From the NCBI GenBank assembly GCA_965153455.1, contig OZ234493.1:22434213-22498212 (forward strand): a DNA stretch of 64,000 nucleotides, read 5' to 3'. Made by a program: the position numbers and the translations under genes. Shown here one piece after another: positions 46,190 to 59,250 of the stretch (positions are counted from its first letter, which is position 1; each line of letters opens with the position of its first letter). This DNA comes from Sphagnum compactum (lineage: Eukaryota; Bryophyta; Sphagnopsida; Sphagnales). A model generated the notes under the pieces. The model ran no database searches. It saw only the letters and a program-made list of their open reading frames with translations, and was not told the origin of the DNA.

Positions 46190-47282
46190 CCGTGCAGGTC
46201 GAAGTGCAAACATTCCCAAAATAAGGGGACTTGGATTCGGTGGTTAGCAAGTCCAGCCCACATTTTCCAAGCGTACACAACCCACGGGCTTTAACCATCA
46301 TCATAAAGCACAAGGATATTATGAACCTATACATATGTAGATTACAAGGTGTAGGAGGTGAGGGATCTTACCCCTACTCCTTAGAGAGGGAGGGATCTTA
46401 CCATAAGTAGCCATAAGATCCATCCTACTCTTAAGCAGTAGGCATAGGATCCCTCTTTGTTTCTAAGAGGCCTGTTCATGGATATAAGGTACCCCACACC
46501 AAACGCCATGTAGGAAATTTCTCCATGTCCCTTACACAAACAAGAAATAAATACTGTGTAAGAAGCTATTGCTGCTTCTGTTCAATAACATCATCACATA
46601 AGACACAACCATCAGGAATGTCAGAAAAATTAAAAACCTTCAAGAAGATCACGATAACTAAAATTCCATTCTTAACTGACAAAGGGCCTCCCTGATTTCC
46701 TGTAGTCTAGCTGCTGCAGCAGCAGCCCTCTTTCTTGTCCACTGTTGTTGGTCAAACCCTAGCATGCTTGTGTAGTAGCATGGACATTCTGGAGATCAAT
46801 TTATAAACCCTATTTCCAGATTACTCTGAAAGATTTTGTGTGCTGTATGTATCTAACTAGATATTCAGAGGCTCAGATTCAGAATCTACTCCCTTCTCCG
46901 CAACCCAGGTCTCCACTGATCCTGTAAACAAGTTCAATTGGTAGTTAAACATGTGCCTTTTTCGTACTCCAGGTCTCCATCTGAATGATTCAATGATTCA
47001 ATCAGATGGAGAAATTCAGTACAGACAGTACCCTACATTCAACCTACATCTGGATTCTTGTCACAAACCTTGCATTCCATAACTGATCTTCAGTTTTCCA
47101 GGTTAGATCTAGTTCTTGAAATATCATATTGATTCCCAGACTAGACTCAGGACATCAGAACTGTAGTTCTGAAAATGCAGAGCCTAACAAATGATTTGCA
47201 ACTGAAACACAAAATGCAGAACCAAGCATAAAGAAGATGTGGTAGACAATGAGATGATACAGGTTACCGATTCCAGGGTGCC
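46190..47282. other. 3' flank of the transporter gene
   Basis: No ORF or RNA is recognised. It probably includes the 3' UTR of the minus-strand gene ending at 47283. A short palindrome, ATCAGATGGAGA facing TCTCCATCTGAT, occurs at about 46974-47014, and GGATCTTACC-type direct repeats at about 46360-46400. Confidence 0.4.
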
Positions 47283-50200
47283 TTAACACTTACTGTTTCT
47301 GTGGATCTCTGCCACCAACATAAGCCGTCGCTGAAGAAATGCAGCAAGTAGTAAAAATACTGCGCACATCCCAAACATACCTGTGATAGGGAATGCACTC
47401 ACCTGCAATGCACAATTAAAAATCAAAAGACAAGCCAATACAAGGCGCTGAAACTGTTCTACTTCCCAAACAAGCTGTACAACTACTGGATTCCTAAGGC
47501 CATGCAACTAAGAGTATTCAGCATGACAAATCTTCACTGAGATATATTGCATTCTTACTGTGTTATTTACACTCCCTCTGTCCCAGACCAATTTGGGGAA
47601 TCTCTGCTTCACTTGTCCTCTTGATAAACAAATGTAGAACTGACAATCTCAAGAGCACATGGCACACTTCTTGATGACCACCTAACAAATTTGCTCAACT
47701 GATCAGTTATCCTGTTCCCTGGCCTTGTAAAAGAACTTGGAGATGGTGCCTAGCATTTACAAAGAACTGTATGGAAGAGTTCATTTGGCAGCCAGCAAGC
47801 TTTAAGGTTTGTTTTCACTCACATTATACAAGACAATGCAGACAAAAATATTGAGTGGAATACGGAAGAAGTTCATGATGGTGCTCCTGGATTCTTCAGG
47901 AATGTACTGTGACCGCATCTTCATGATGGATGGCCAGAATAACCCAACACAGGCCTCAAAGAGGCAAAAACCAAGTAAGTTGAAGCGACCACCAGGTGAA
48001 ATACTTCCACCCTGGGCAACTACTGGCTCCACAAAGAACTGCCACGCCAATGTCCAAAAAATGCCATCTCAAGATTAAATATAGTCAAATGTCAGGGCAG
48101 CATTTTCAGGAGCAGTAGAGTGGGAATCAATTCTGATTGAGATAAAGCCAGGGTAGTAGCACATGAAACAGACTGCCAGTGGAGGTACCACTTCTAGTTT
48201 GTATCATGCAGTATCCAGGTCCATTATATATCTTCCCAACCTAATAGCATGCTACAAGTGATAGTCACATTCATTGTTGACCATAGTGGTAACCATTGTG
48301 ACTCACTTATGCCTGACTACTGTTTCTGCAAAAGCCACACAGAGGGATGACAAAAGTTCCCAAAAACTCAAGAATGGGACTGCGGAAATAAGTTTCTTGA
48401 TGGTTCTGAAAATGAAGGATTCTGAGGAAGAAGAGACCAGGTCACATAGAGACAGTCAAGCTGACAGGGAATTCTGGAAAACTTACACTAATCAGCACTG
48501 GAAGACACAGAGAACCAGCTGCAACAAGGAAAACAGACTGCATGTAGCTTTCCACCTTCAAATCTGTACGTGCCAGAAGACGTGATGCCAGAGAGCTGCC
48601 CAACATTGAGGCTAGCATAAAGGTAGCAAAGATGAACCCATGAGGAATGATCTGTTTATTTGGACTCAGTGCAGGTGTCCAAAGGAATACAAATGTGTAC
48701 ATTGAGCCCTCAAAAAGAGACTGGATTGCACCAAGAAGAGCAATTTTCTCATCTGCACACCAACCAAGCAGCCAGGGAACATTTCATCAAGGAGGTTTCA
48801 ATACCAGCCAGTGGAAAAAAGTTCTATCCCAGGGAGAACAATATTTAGAATAATTTATCACATTTTGTTTTTCCTTCAACTGGACAGTTATCTGAAAGTA
48901 TTTCATCTTTTAAAGGCCAAAGAGAGAACTTTTATCACCCTGCAACCAATGAAATAAACTTCAAGGAGATTATACCATCTCTATAGCATTCCCCATCCAC
49001 AGACTAACCTCACACTGAAAGGAACCAAAAGGCAGTTAAGTAGGCAACATCCAATAACAGCAAATCAAAAGTGGGTGGAGTTAGAAAGCAAAGCATCCTT
49101 ACCAGAGGTAATAGCAGAAGCAGCTTGTTGAAATTGGGAAACAATAGTCTTGCCCTCTGAGGGATCCCCATAGTTTTCTGGCCATGTGTAGATAATGATG
49201 CCCATGCCTATTGCTAAAACACATGATGCTGCATCAAAAGGTGCAACAGGACCAAGGCTGAAATTGCCCACCAGTGTATTGGCTACAAGCCCCGCCAAAA
49301 TGGCAACCAGCCCATTCCCCAAGAAAATGGCCTTTGAAAATGTCAAAGATAACCACTGGGCTTCAAATCCTCTCTGTCAGCACACAGAGAAGAGATTGAT
49401 AGTGAGAGTTTCTCTTACAACACATAAATACACAAGAAAGGAGTGCACAAGCTTGTACTGGTAACAACATAGTTATGAGACTGCAGAGAAACTCCACAAT
49501 ATTGCTCAAGGGTAACTGTTGTGTCAATTACTGCAAAACCAAAACTAACATGAATGAATAACTGCAGTTGTGACCTTAAGTGTGTCACAAAAATATTAGA
49601 TCTTGACCTTCATCATGGATAGCAGTGACTAGCTGCCATGACTCCCAATTGACTTCATTGGCTCCCAGTGATGGGTGTAAATAAGTGTATAACGATCCTC
49701 CAGAATTCAGACAACTTAAAAAACTCCCAAGTTTCTGTTTCATTTCTGGAAGCAAGGCGAAGACTCATTCATCATGTTGCCTGACATCAAGAGACAAAGC
49801 TAGTAGAAAAAAGTCAAAAATACCCTAATTTGAGATGCAACAAGCTTCAAACTTCATTATAGCTTCCCCCTCTAAAAGCAAGCATCAAAGCCAACAATGC
49901 ACAGACAGTATCACATGAAGGGCAGTGGTTGGGGCCTCCTGCACCCCGAACATATCCTTCAAGCACATCACTGGTAACAACAATGACTTCCTGGTAACAA
50001 CAATGTTGGTGAAGACCTGGGATTGAAAAACCTCTGAGAAAATTGAAGAATAGATCTATAGAACAATGGAGCAACCACTGAATTTTCTGTTGCTCCTCAA
50101 TGCTGGCATATAATGTAGACTGTACCTTGAAGTGCTCTGCAACAAGCCAAGACTCAAAAGCTGAGAAAAGGAGAGATGTTGCAATGCCTCCCAAAATGCG

Positions 50201-51823
50201 TCCAAGCATAAGTACTCTGTACTGTGGAGAGTGTTTGGTAATACAGCTCAAGATGTATGTAACGCAGTATGTCACACTTGCTCTCTTCCGCCCACTGCAG
50301 GAAGGTATTGTCAACAATATCAATCAGATGCTTCAAGACCACTGGTCATCAAGGATATGAACTTTCCTGACTTGAAATCAAAGACCTGCTATGGTACCAT
50401 GCAAACAAACATCCCAAAACCACCCCAGCGACTTTTGTGCAGATTCGTGAGAATTCACATGAATTTGCACAAGTGGCACACCCTGCTCAAGGGAGTGGAC
50501 CTTGGCAGATGTACAGCCATAGTATAAGTTATGTCAGAACAAGTTTTATTCCTAAACCATTAAGGACTTTGACAATGGCAAACTCCATAGTACACATAAT
50601 GGTAAATAGAGATTGGACAGGAGAGTGTGGTACTCACTATCTGTCCCCAAGGGAGCCCACAATAGTGCCAAAGAGCATTGACGATCCAAATCCAGCAATA
50701 AAGAGTCTGCCAATATCACCTTGGCTGTAATTGTAATGCTGGTAGAGTGCATACACATATGGTCCCTGCAACCAGTCTCCCGCTGCACATCCAAACACCA
50801 CATACAGAGACATATGCACATCAGGAGAAACTCCTTGATTTCAGGAACTGTCACAGCTGTAGTATCCTGTGTATAACGATGACATGAAAGATCCAGCAGT
50901 TGGCTTATACCACTTCAAGATGATGCTGCACGCTTTCTGTAGTTTCATCACAGATCTATCCTCGACAGATCAGTGCAGCAACACAGGCCAAATAGGTTAT
51001 TCTGCTGAAACTTGCATTTGGTAGCATATTCCCCCTCCTCCACGGTGCAAGGCACTTGCATGCCTACAGTGACTGCACCGTGGACATGACTGTAAAGCGA
51101 CTACAACATCATGCTGCAGTGGGGAATGCACATTCTCAGCTGTACAATGCAGATAGGACATGGAGAAAGTCAAGTTTGCCATCAGCGGCAACTCTCAAAA
51201 TCTCCACGAGTGTTCAAAGTCTGGAAAATGCAATCTCCTACTCCATGCTTGTAGCAAATGTTTCTGTCATGGTGGCTGAGTGCAGGGTGCAAGCATGAAC
51301 ATTCAGCTAGTAATCTGCAAACGCGATGGAAATTCTTCTAAATTACTCAACCAACCAACCAACGGATCTTTCAGATTATTTCTCCAGTCAACCTCGTAAC
51401 CGAAAAAGATCCTCCCGCAAGAAGGAGGCTTAAAGGCTTGTCACAACACAGACACCAAGACTTTAACTGTGAAACAGAACCAAAGAAGAAGTTCATCGGA
51501 GCCAAAAAAACTGCGGCATTGACCTCCTATGTTCGTCCAGACGCGAATCACGTTTCTATGGATGCGAATCGTACGTAACACATGAGAGAGGGAGAGATGA
51601 CACGTAAGGAGTACATGTAAACCACGGGAAAAAAATGATAAAAGAGCAAATGAAGCATGGCGAGCACATTACCCATCATGAGCGAATACACGACGAGGTA
51701 ATTGTTTTTGAAGGCATTGAAAGCCGCAGACGTGCTAATGCGGTCCTTGCTTGACTTGCTGAACTCCAAGGCCGCCAGTACGGCCACCAGCACTCCAAAC
51801 ACAAGGTAGTAATAAGCCTCCAT
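47283..51823 (-). CDS. MFSD5: MFSD5/MOT2-type major facilitator (molybdate-anion transporter family), seven exons
   Basis: Exons 51823-51673, 50782-50638, 50294-50126, 49373-49103, 48752-48487, 48038-47823 and 47402-47283 join in phase to 445 aa. The protein starts MEAYYYLVFGVLVAV and shows the family wording throughout: NAFKNNYLVVYSLMMAGDWL, FIAGFGSSMLFGTIVG, the MFS loop motif GDRYGRKR (split by intron 2), LGRILGGIATSLLFSAFESW, RGFEAQWLSLTFSKA, GPVAPFDAA, LFEGSMYTFVFLWTPAL, FEACVGLFWPSIMKMRSQYI and NFFRIPLNIFVCIVLYN. About 12 membrane segments are expected. Known: Chlamydomonas MOT2 and human MFSD5 of this family transport molybdate; land-plant members are close relatives with little direct proof of substrate. 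The C-terminal tail after LQRRLMLVAE is short. The start is the first Met giving the conserved N-terminal helix; an upstream in-frame Met at 51901 would add only non-conserved residues. Confidence 0.94.
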
Positions 51824-52560
51824 GACGGATGGAAAACCAACCCCGGCAGAAAGACACCTCAGCGCCGTCCCACTTCCCCCTGCTTGTTGCTCTTTTCTCA
51901 AAAACCAGAAAGAAAAACAAAAAAAAACAAAGAAAAAGGCTCAACAAAATGCCGAAAGATTCGACGATTCACAAACAGAAGAAAATGGAGTGCCAGAGGC
52001 TTACGCAAACCTCAAAACTCGCACTGCTCTCCGAGATCTGGGAACAAACAACAATGCGCACCAGAGAGCGAGAGGCACCGGGGGGACTCAGCGCAACGAA
52101 GAAGGCAGCGAGAACAGGAAGACGAAGCATTTGCATTCTGCCAACGCGGGCGGGGGCGGGGGGGGGGGGGGGGGGGGGGGGCTCAATACGCACCAGAATC
52201 GTCGTCCTGTACCTGTAATGATTGACACCCGGAACATATTCCAACCACTCCCATACACATTCCACGTAGAAACAGCACGCGTTTTACGTAATACGTCAGC
52301 ACGCTACCTCGTAGTTTCCATATCACTACATCCAATGGTCATCAATGCAAGTTGACTCTATCTGACGGTCGCAGATACTGTTCACTCTTCATGCCTGCGT
52401 GGAATGATGGGTAAAGTATGTGTGTTGTGTGGGTGGTTTCTTTTAAACCCAAAAAATACAAAGAAATTTTTAAAAAAGGAAAGAAAAAACCCAAGAAAAA
52501 AAAATGGGGATAGTGAGGACTTTGGAATTCCATTTACTCTCTTTTTTTTTCTTATATGGG
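51824..52560 (-). other. 5' flank of the transporter gene
   Basis: Higher in GC than its surroundings. It contains the G homopolymer annotated separately. Overlapping plus-strand ORFs of up to 177 codons (51822-52355) read antisense to the leader in three frames, are Lys/Arg/Gln-rich and include poly-Gly from the G run; none is credible as a gene. Confidence 0.45.
52158..52181 (+). repeat. G homopolymer (about 24 G) upstream of the transporter gene
   Basis: An uninterrupted G run, preceded by CGGGCGGGGGC, lies about 340 bases before the transporter start codon, on the template side (C run on the sense strand). Length in the assembly may be unreliable. Confidence 0.9.
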
Positions 52561-54200
52561 TTTAGGGTCTATACGAGTGTTGGATGGTTTTTATTTTCCA
52601 TAATCGTTGAGTAGGCTTTTTTTTTCTCTCTTTTTAAAAAAATAAATTTGAGTTTCGATTGGGTTATCAAATAACCAATTCATAATCACTAGTTGTGATG
52701 TTGGTTATTAGTTATTTATAGGGTTTTTTCTAAATATTTTTTTGTTTATATCATAAAATTGTTTTGCATTTTAGGATTGGTAAGCTACTTGGATGATAAC
52801 TTACCTGGTGGTCATCCGAATAGGTTATTAAATTTTGATAATTCAATATCATGCAATTAGGTTAAAAACCGATTAAGTAAAAAAAAACCAATATATAGTT
52901 AGTAGGTTATCAATACTCAAGTTGGTAATCAAATCAAACCTCCATAAGTAGGCAACAATGGTTTATACATAAATCATTAGATTGATATAACAAAAGCCTA
53001 TGGCCAATTCCAAAAAAAATTGTCCACCATTCTACTAAATGGATATGTTTCATTAATGATTTTGTTTTGGTCAATTTCCCAATATACCTAAACTCATTGT
53101 GCCCTCCCTCTTTGTTAATTCGATGTTCACATTTTCACTTAAATTTTTTTGCCTTGCCCCATTACATCTAAATATCCTCCCATTGGATTCATCCCCACAC
53201 ATTTCCTCCCTTTCTATCAACCCCATTCCTTCAATTCACATCCAATTCATCAAATTCATATATTGCCACAATCAATCTCCAAAAATTTCTTCTTTACAAG
53301 CAAAATTTCACATCTCACCTTCCTTCTCACATCAAGGATTTACAAATCCAATTCGATCATTATTAACCATCATCTTCAATAAAGATAAACCCAAATCTCA
53401 AACCCCCCTTTTGATGTTAATCCAAATGGTTGTGACCCTTCAATGTTGGCTATGTGAGTTAAGTGTAACTAACACTTGTTGTTGTGCTTTCTCCAAACAC
53501 AAGGTCTAATTATTACAAAATTATTTTGAATATTTCATTCTAGAATAATAGAAATGTTGATGTTCCCATTCAAAATGATGAAGAAGCTCTTTGTTCTAAT
53601 GGATCAACTTCGAAAGCTTCGAATGAGCCAAAGGTGATCTGCAATCAAAAATTGTATTTGTAACCCAAAAAAATGATTGTAATGAAACAAACTTTCAAAA
53701 GTGTTTAAACATATCGAAACAATATTTTGATGATTTTTAAGTTATAATGAGGCTTTTGGGTGATGCGCTATAAAAGCTTTGAAATTATCGAACTTGCAAA
53801 CAATTTGCCCACAATTGATTGAACACTCTAATTACCCTTGAGAGTTTCCTTTTCCTTCAAGGCGATTACCTAGTGCAAGATATGGGTTGGAAGGTTTAGG
53901 GTTTTAATTGCCCAAATGATTGTATGTTGGAAGCAGCAGATAATGTGATGACTTCCCCCAAAACTATCAAGATAGGTTTCCAACCCTATCCTGCAATTAC
54001 AAAGGCAATATCTGAATGGATATAAGTTCATCATTTGGCACATATATATATATATATATAATCTACCATCAATTCCATATGGGTTGAGGGGCCCCATGAC
54101 ATTATTCTCAAAATGAGATTCACCATGATGAAATTGCTTTAATGGTGTCCAGCACATTGTAGCAATCTGTTAACATTTTGGTATCTTAACTGAAAGAAGC
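52561..54200. other. Gene-free stretch
   Basis: A 136-codon plus ORF (53099-53509) is rich in Ser, Pro, Ile and Phe and lacks any known domain; it lies in a C/T-rich patch and I do not call it a gene. A (TA)n run occurs at 54043-54060. Nothing else is supported. Confidence 0.4.
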
Positions 54201-54360
54201 CATCATAAGAAGAACACTACCTACTACCCATTTGTGTGGGACACAAACATGCAAAAGGATTAGGCATCCATGCAAGGAGCTTCATACCATACATACCATC
54301 GTATGGTTTGAGCCCTACCATACATGAATGAGTTTGGTGGTAGTGAAAGTGGTGAGCACT

Positions 54361-54436
54361 TGTGAGGCTGTGTGCATGGGTCCATCCATGGTAAATTCTC
54401 CACCGTAAGGATGGACCCATGCACAAAAGCCTCACA
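54361..54436. repeat. Fold-back repeat within a GGTAAATT/ACCAT-rich patch
   Basis: Arms TGTGAGGCTGTGTGCATGGG (extending TCCATCC) at 54361-54387 and its near-perfect reverse complement at 54409-54436 enclose a 21-base loop containing CATGGTAAATTCTCC. The same loop word recurs at 54469 and in inverted form near 54450, so this is part of a larger patch (54270-54540) of repeated CATGGTAAATT and ACCATCC words. Confidence 0.7.
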
Positions 54437-54639
54437 AATCCATACTACATGGTAAATTTACCATGCATCCATGGTAAATTCTGCTTGGTAAGGATGAGAA
54501 TTTACCATCCACATCTGGAATTTGCCATCCATACCATCCTTTTACCCCGCATGAAGAATTTTCAAATTTTTTGAAGAAAAGAAGGGGGGGTGTTGACAAA
54601 CACAAAGTGTTTTTTGGCCAAATATAAGCAGCACCCACC

Positions 54640-55890
54640 ATTGCACCATGAAGGATGGATGTATGTATGGATGGATGAAGGATGGACTTTTTTTTTCAAT
54701 ATTCATCAATTCCATTATTCGTCAATTTGTTATCCATCAAGTTCGATTTACATTTATATTTTTTTCACCCCTAATATCTTGTAAGAATATGAATAAAATA
54801 AAATAAAATCTAATGTTGATTTTCAATATGAACCAATATCCACCAACACTAATATTCATCAAATATCCAAACATTCCAAACAACAAAATATAACAATTTT
54901 TTTTCTCCTAACATATATCAAGATAAAATGACAAGTCCAAAAATTCATTAACTCAACATTCAATACATCAAAATAAAATTTCAGGTTGAAACATTTCATA
55001 CCCAGATTTAATAAAATTTCCTTACTTTGCAGAGACCTCACTCAAAGAAGGGTTTGGGGGTCAAAAGAGGGACCCAAAGACAAGGTGAAGAAGACAAGGT
55101 GACTTTACAGAAAACTGTATTATCAACCCAACTTGATACCGTAGTACCTTGGCCATTTCAACACATATCCGTCGAATAATTGATTAATTAATTGATTAAT
55201 TAATGTTGAAAAACTCATTTCAATAAATGCAATATTCCTAAATATTAACTATTATCCTTCACAAAAAATAATTTTTGAAAATTTCAGCATTTCTGAAAAT
55301 AATATAATTCGTGTCAAATTGAGGATGCCCCTATAGTTCCACCCGTTGCAGTTACCCTAGTTTACAGCTTGGCAGTTTTCCACACTAATTATATAATTCA
55401 TGGAAATGTTGGAGGGGAAAAAAAAACTCTGTCATTAATGAAATATCGGAAATTGATTGTAAGTTCATCCGTGAAGAAAAACAGTTATGATCTTTTCATC
55501 CAAGAAGCTATCTAGTTATGGAAGAATAGGTCGAATTAGAGTTAATGGTGCCATTGGACTCATGACACGATAGCTCACAACAATCTTCGGTTGTGATGTA
55601 ATTTTCATTTGGTCACACATTTTGTGAGGCCCGTCATTGAACAATGCCCCATAATTGAACAAGCAATCGAACAAGGATAGGTTGGTTAGGGTTCGATGCA
55701 TAACCCAATTAGCTATATACATATGTAGATATGAGGTAGAGAGTATGAGATATTTGCCAACCAAGAGGGGTAATTTGAAATGTAGTGAAGTAAATTTATA
55801 TATAAAGTTTGAAAAGATATAAATTCATATGTAGTGTGAAGTTCTAGAATTGCCTTTACCTTTCATCTCTTTTTGCAAAGTTTTGGTAGG
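54640..55890. other. Gene-free stretch with a partial family A element
   Basis: The bases 55020-55128 (TTACTTTGCAGAGACC through GGTGACTTTACAGAAAACTGTA) match one terminal third of family A elements, including the AAGACAAGGTGACTTT word near the end, so a truncated fourth copy lies here. Other ORFs in the stretch (for example minus 55516-55764) are anonymous. A tandem ATTGATTAATTA word occurs near 55178. Confidence 0.5.
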
Positions 55891-55897
55891 AAAAAAT

Positions 55898-56615
55898 TCA
55901 TCGTATGTTGTCGTTTATGTTAGATCCTAGGTTTAAACACATGCATCCAGTCATATCATATTTAGGTCATGAGAATGTATTAAGTTTGGTTGTTGATTAT
56001 GATTTTTATTTGATATTGTTTTTATTGGTGGAATTTTTACAAATAACTAATGCCAAGTACAACTATGGAGGATACGAAAAAAAATCGTCGTATGTTGACA
56101 CTTATGTTAGGTTCTAGAATTAAACATATGTGTTTAGTCACATCATATCTAGGTCATGAGAATGCATTATGTGTGGTTGTTGATTATGATTCGCACTTAT
56201 TATTGTTTTTATTGGTAAAGTTTTACAAATAACTAATGCCACGTACAACTAAAGAGGATTAGGTGTTTAGTTTGCAAGTGGATTTTGATAATATGTTTCG
56301 CATTGTTGAAACAAATATGGACACATTAAAGAACCTTACGTGTCATGAAAGTTTGTCGGATTTCAACATTTTCTCATTGATGTGAATTGCAAATGTGTTT
56401 TGAACTAATAGTGTTTTCCAATGTTACAAAGTTGGTGAAACAGATTTTGGGCATTCCAACTTTTCAATTGAAATTGAAAAGGTTTTTTCGAGAGTTAAAA
56501 TCCTCACGTCACTTCATACATGTGGTCTTAAAACTAAAGATCTTGACAAATTAATAATTGTCCATAAAGTTTGGTCGTTAAATTTGTGCATTGGTTATTA
56601 TTAATATTATAACTT
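55898..56615 (+). pseudogene. hAT-family transposase C-terminal relic with an internal tandem duplication
   Basis: Plus-strand reading gives MLSFMLDPRFKHM followed by SYLGHENVLSLVVDYD, then the same region again as TLMLGSRIKHM and SYLGHENALCVVVDYD, because a 187-base segment (55902-56088) is tandemly duplicated (56089-56274). Further on, allowing one shift, VKQILGIPTFQ then RVKILTSLHTCGLKTKDLDKLI matches the hAT dimerisation region (the FSxAGxxxTxxRxxLxxxNLDKLI pattern). Stops and shifts make it non-functional. Terminal repeats and the 8-bp duplication expected of hAT were not found by eye. Confidence 0.75.
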
Positions 56616-58440
56616 GGCAATTGCATGTGTGAAACAAAATCTGACCAATAGAAAATCTTCAAGATGTATTTGATGATGAAATGGAACACAAGGAGTTCCC
56701 AAAAGTGTTGTGATGTCATTTATTTGCCCCACTTCTTAACAAAAAGGTAAAATATAACTCGAACTTTTCAATAAGGCTTTACTTCTAGGGGTTAGGCATT
56801 AGCTATAAAATGTTAACATGCATTCATTAGGGTTGTGTTGTTGTGTGGAATTTGCACTTGTGTTTACAATTTTGTGGAAATTGGAAACTTGATGGCAATT
56901 TGCAACCTCAAGTATATTTGGCATTTATGTTTAATGATATTGACCTTTGAAAATGTAATTCATAAAACACTTTGTCTAGGTTCTTTTTGTCCATTTCGAC
57001 CCCCCCAAAAGTATGTGTAATTTCCAGGTTGACTAATAATTTAAATCAAATTAAACAATGTTAGTTACACATGGACCTTCCATGCCAACATGGTGTTAGT
57101 GCCTATTCAAATGTGACTAATTTTAATCATGTTATAAATGACATGGTTTGCTACATGTCATACATGTTTTAAAATTTTATGATTTAGATTACTAATTTTT
57201 GTGACATATGTGCAAAGTGTGTAATTTTAATATTAAATTTTCTTTTAAATATATGGGATAAATTCTCATTTTTATTTTTGTATTTCCTACATTCATGCAA
57301 CCATTATTCATTTGGAGTTATACATTCTAAAAATAGAATGTGGATACTAAACCAACAAATAAATGTTTTTCTAAAAAAAAATTCAAAACTTGGATAATTA
57401 ACTTACACATAAAACTAAGTCATACATTTTTGAAAAAATAAAAATGGACTAATGTGACCCAAAAAATGGCCAACCAAAATTGAATTACCTTATGTGCTGC
57501 ATTAAAACAAATATATCATATCATGATCCAAGATTACTATGCATCTTTGGATAGGAAATGTTAATTTTTTATTGAGCCAACACACATACACATTTTTTAC
57601 ATTCATGTTTTACCTATTTTTCTATTCTAAATGAAGATGGAAATGGTGTGAAAATTAGACTTTGACTTGCACCATTTAAATATTTAGTATTTTGGCCCAA
57701 CCATTATTAAAATGATATGCCACTCTCAACAAGAATGCATAATAATTGGCATGACATTGATTAGCTTAAGCACAAACTTATGAACAATATTTCCAACAGT
57801 CTAACTCAACATAAAGTGTCCATTTGAAAGACTACAAATTTACATTACCCTACAAATGCAAGCAATATCTAACATCTCCAAATTCAAAGAATAATCATCA
57901 ACTAAAAGAATGTAACAACTACCTATCAATTTGCAATCATCTTGTATGATGCATTAATTAATTAAACAATTCCATGCATCCTCACATAACATTGAGCAAG
58001 TTTTGTCCACTAACAAGTTTGCAACTGTGTTTTCAATGCGTGCTTTTAGAAACTTTGAAAAGCACACCAAAACAACAAATTCACCAATTATAGTCACTAT
58101 GTTCCAACCAACAATTAAGTGCTTCATAGAAAATTTAAGAAAATGACACCCACTCCAAATAATGATTCCTTTATTAGCTAAAAGTTTAGTTATATTCCTT
58201 AAATCTTTGGTTTCAAAACCTTATTTACACCCAACAACTCTAATGACAATATCTCCAATTTTAAACATGGGTGTTCCTTTCAAGTTACACTATAAAGGAA
58301 TGTCATTGATATAAAATCACATAAATTTTTGTGCAATTGAAAATATTATTGATTTTCTACATCACATTAGACATAACTTCTATTTACATTAAGATCAAAT
58401 TGGCATAACACAATTAGGCCCAAGTACTCAAATAAGAAAA
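56616..58440. other. Gene-free AT-rich stretch
   Basis: No recognised coding sequence or structural RNA. The single 61-codon plus ORF (56835-57020) is anonymous. Confidence 0.45.
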
Positions 58441-59250
58441 TAACATTATAGGACATGGTTCACTTCGATTCGCTATAAACCATATCTAAATTTAAGACCA
58501 TTATAATTTTAAAGCTAACTTAATTGTCATTTTAAAGCAGCTTGACCCAACATCATTAACTAAACTATGTGGATCAATATTATTTTCATCCCTTCCATTA
58601 ATAACAACATAAACAAGATTTGTAAGTCTAAGTGCTAGACCTCCTACAATAGTGAATATTTGAATTGGTTTTGGAATTGACATTGGAGTTGGAAAAGTAC
58701 GTTCTTATCATCATTATCAATTCTAAACATATTGAAGTCCACAAGGCTAAATACAAAAATTCTTGTCCTTCGTCTCCAACATGGTTTTTTGCATAAAACT
58801 ACCTTCCAACCCCTTTCATTTGAATAATTAGAAAAAATAAATTGTTCTACATGTATTGGGAACATAAAAGATTAGTTTGAAATGGGTATCAAAGAATTGA
58901 CATGTGTGAACTCATCTCTCTTGGCTATTATATTATTCCCAATATAGTTTGTTTTAACCCACTTACGCAATAACACAACCATGTTTAGTACCCCATTCTT
59001 GAACCCTAGTATCTTTTCATCATAACTTATATATTTTAATTATGTAAGGATGAGTCTATGGTCATTTGGTTTAGATACACATTCATGTTCAAATGTAATA
59101 GTCACATTGTTATTTATTGTTGTAAGATGTTCTTCAACACTTGAAACACATATGTAGTTTCCAAATGCATACATTGGTCAATAAGTTGTGGCTTCCAAAG
59201 TGTGCAACATAAACATATGCACAATGTCCTTGTCAATTGTCTCACCATCT
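58440..59250 (-). pseudogene. Possible CACTA-type transposon protein relic (DUF4216-like)
   Basis: Minus-strand pieces read VEEHLTTINNNVTITFEHE, then LLRKWVKTNYIGNNII, DEFTHVNSLIPI, HVEQFIFSNYSNERGWKVVL, and after a shift SIPKPIQIFTIVGGLAL. The order of a KW/CDW-like word, a D-x-FT-x-VN word, a VEQ-aromatic word and a W-x-VVL word is that of the DUF4216 region found at the C-terminus of plant CACTA-type transposon proteins. Stops and shifts break it. The assignment rests on my memory of that pattern; a profile search would decide. Confidence 0.45.

Noticed and set aside
51822-52355. Plus-strand ORFs of 177, 129 and 113 codons
   Set aside because: They overlap each other in three frames, are antisense to exon 1 and leader of the transporter, are Lys/Arg/Gln-rich and include poly-Gly from the G homopolymer.
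53099-53509. 136-codon plus ORF
   Set aside because: Low-complexity Ser/Pro/Ile/Phe composition in a C/T-rich patch, no recognisable domain, poor codon context.
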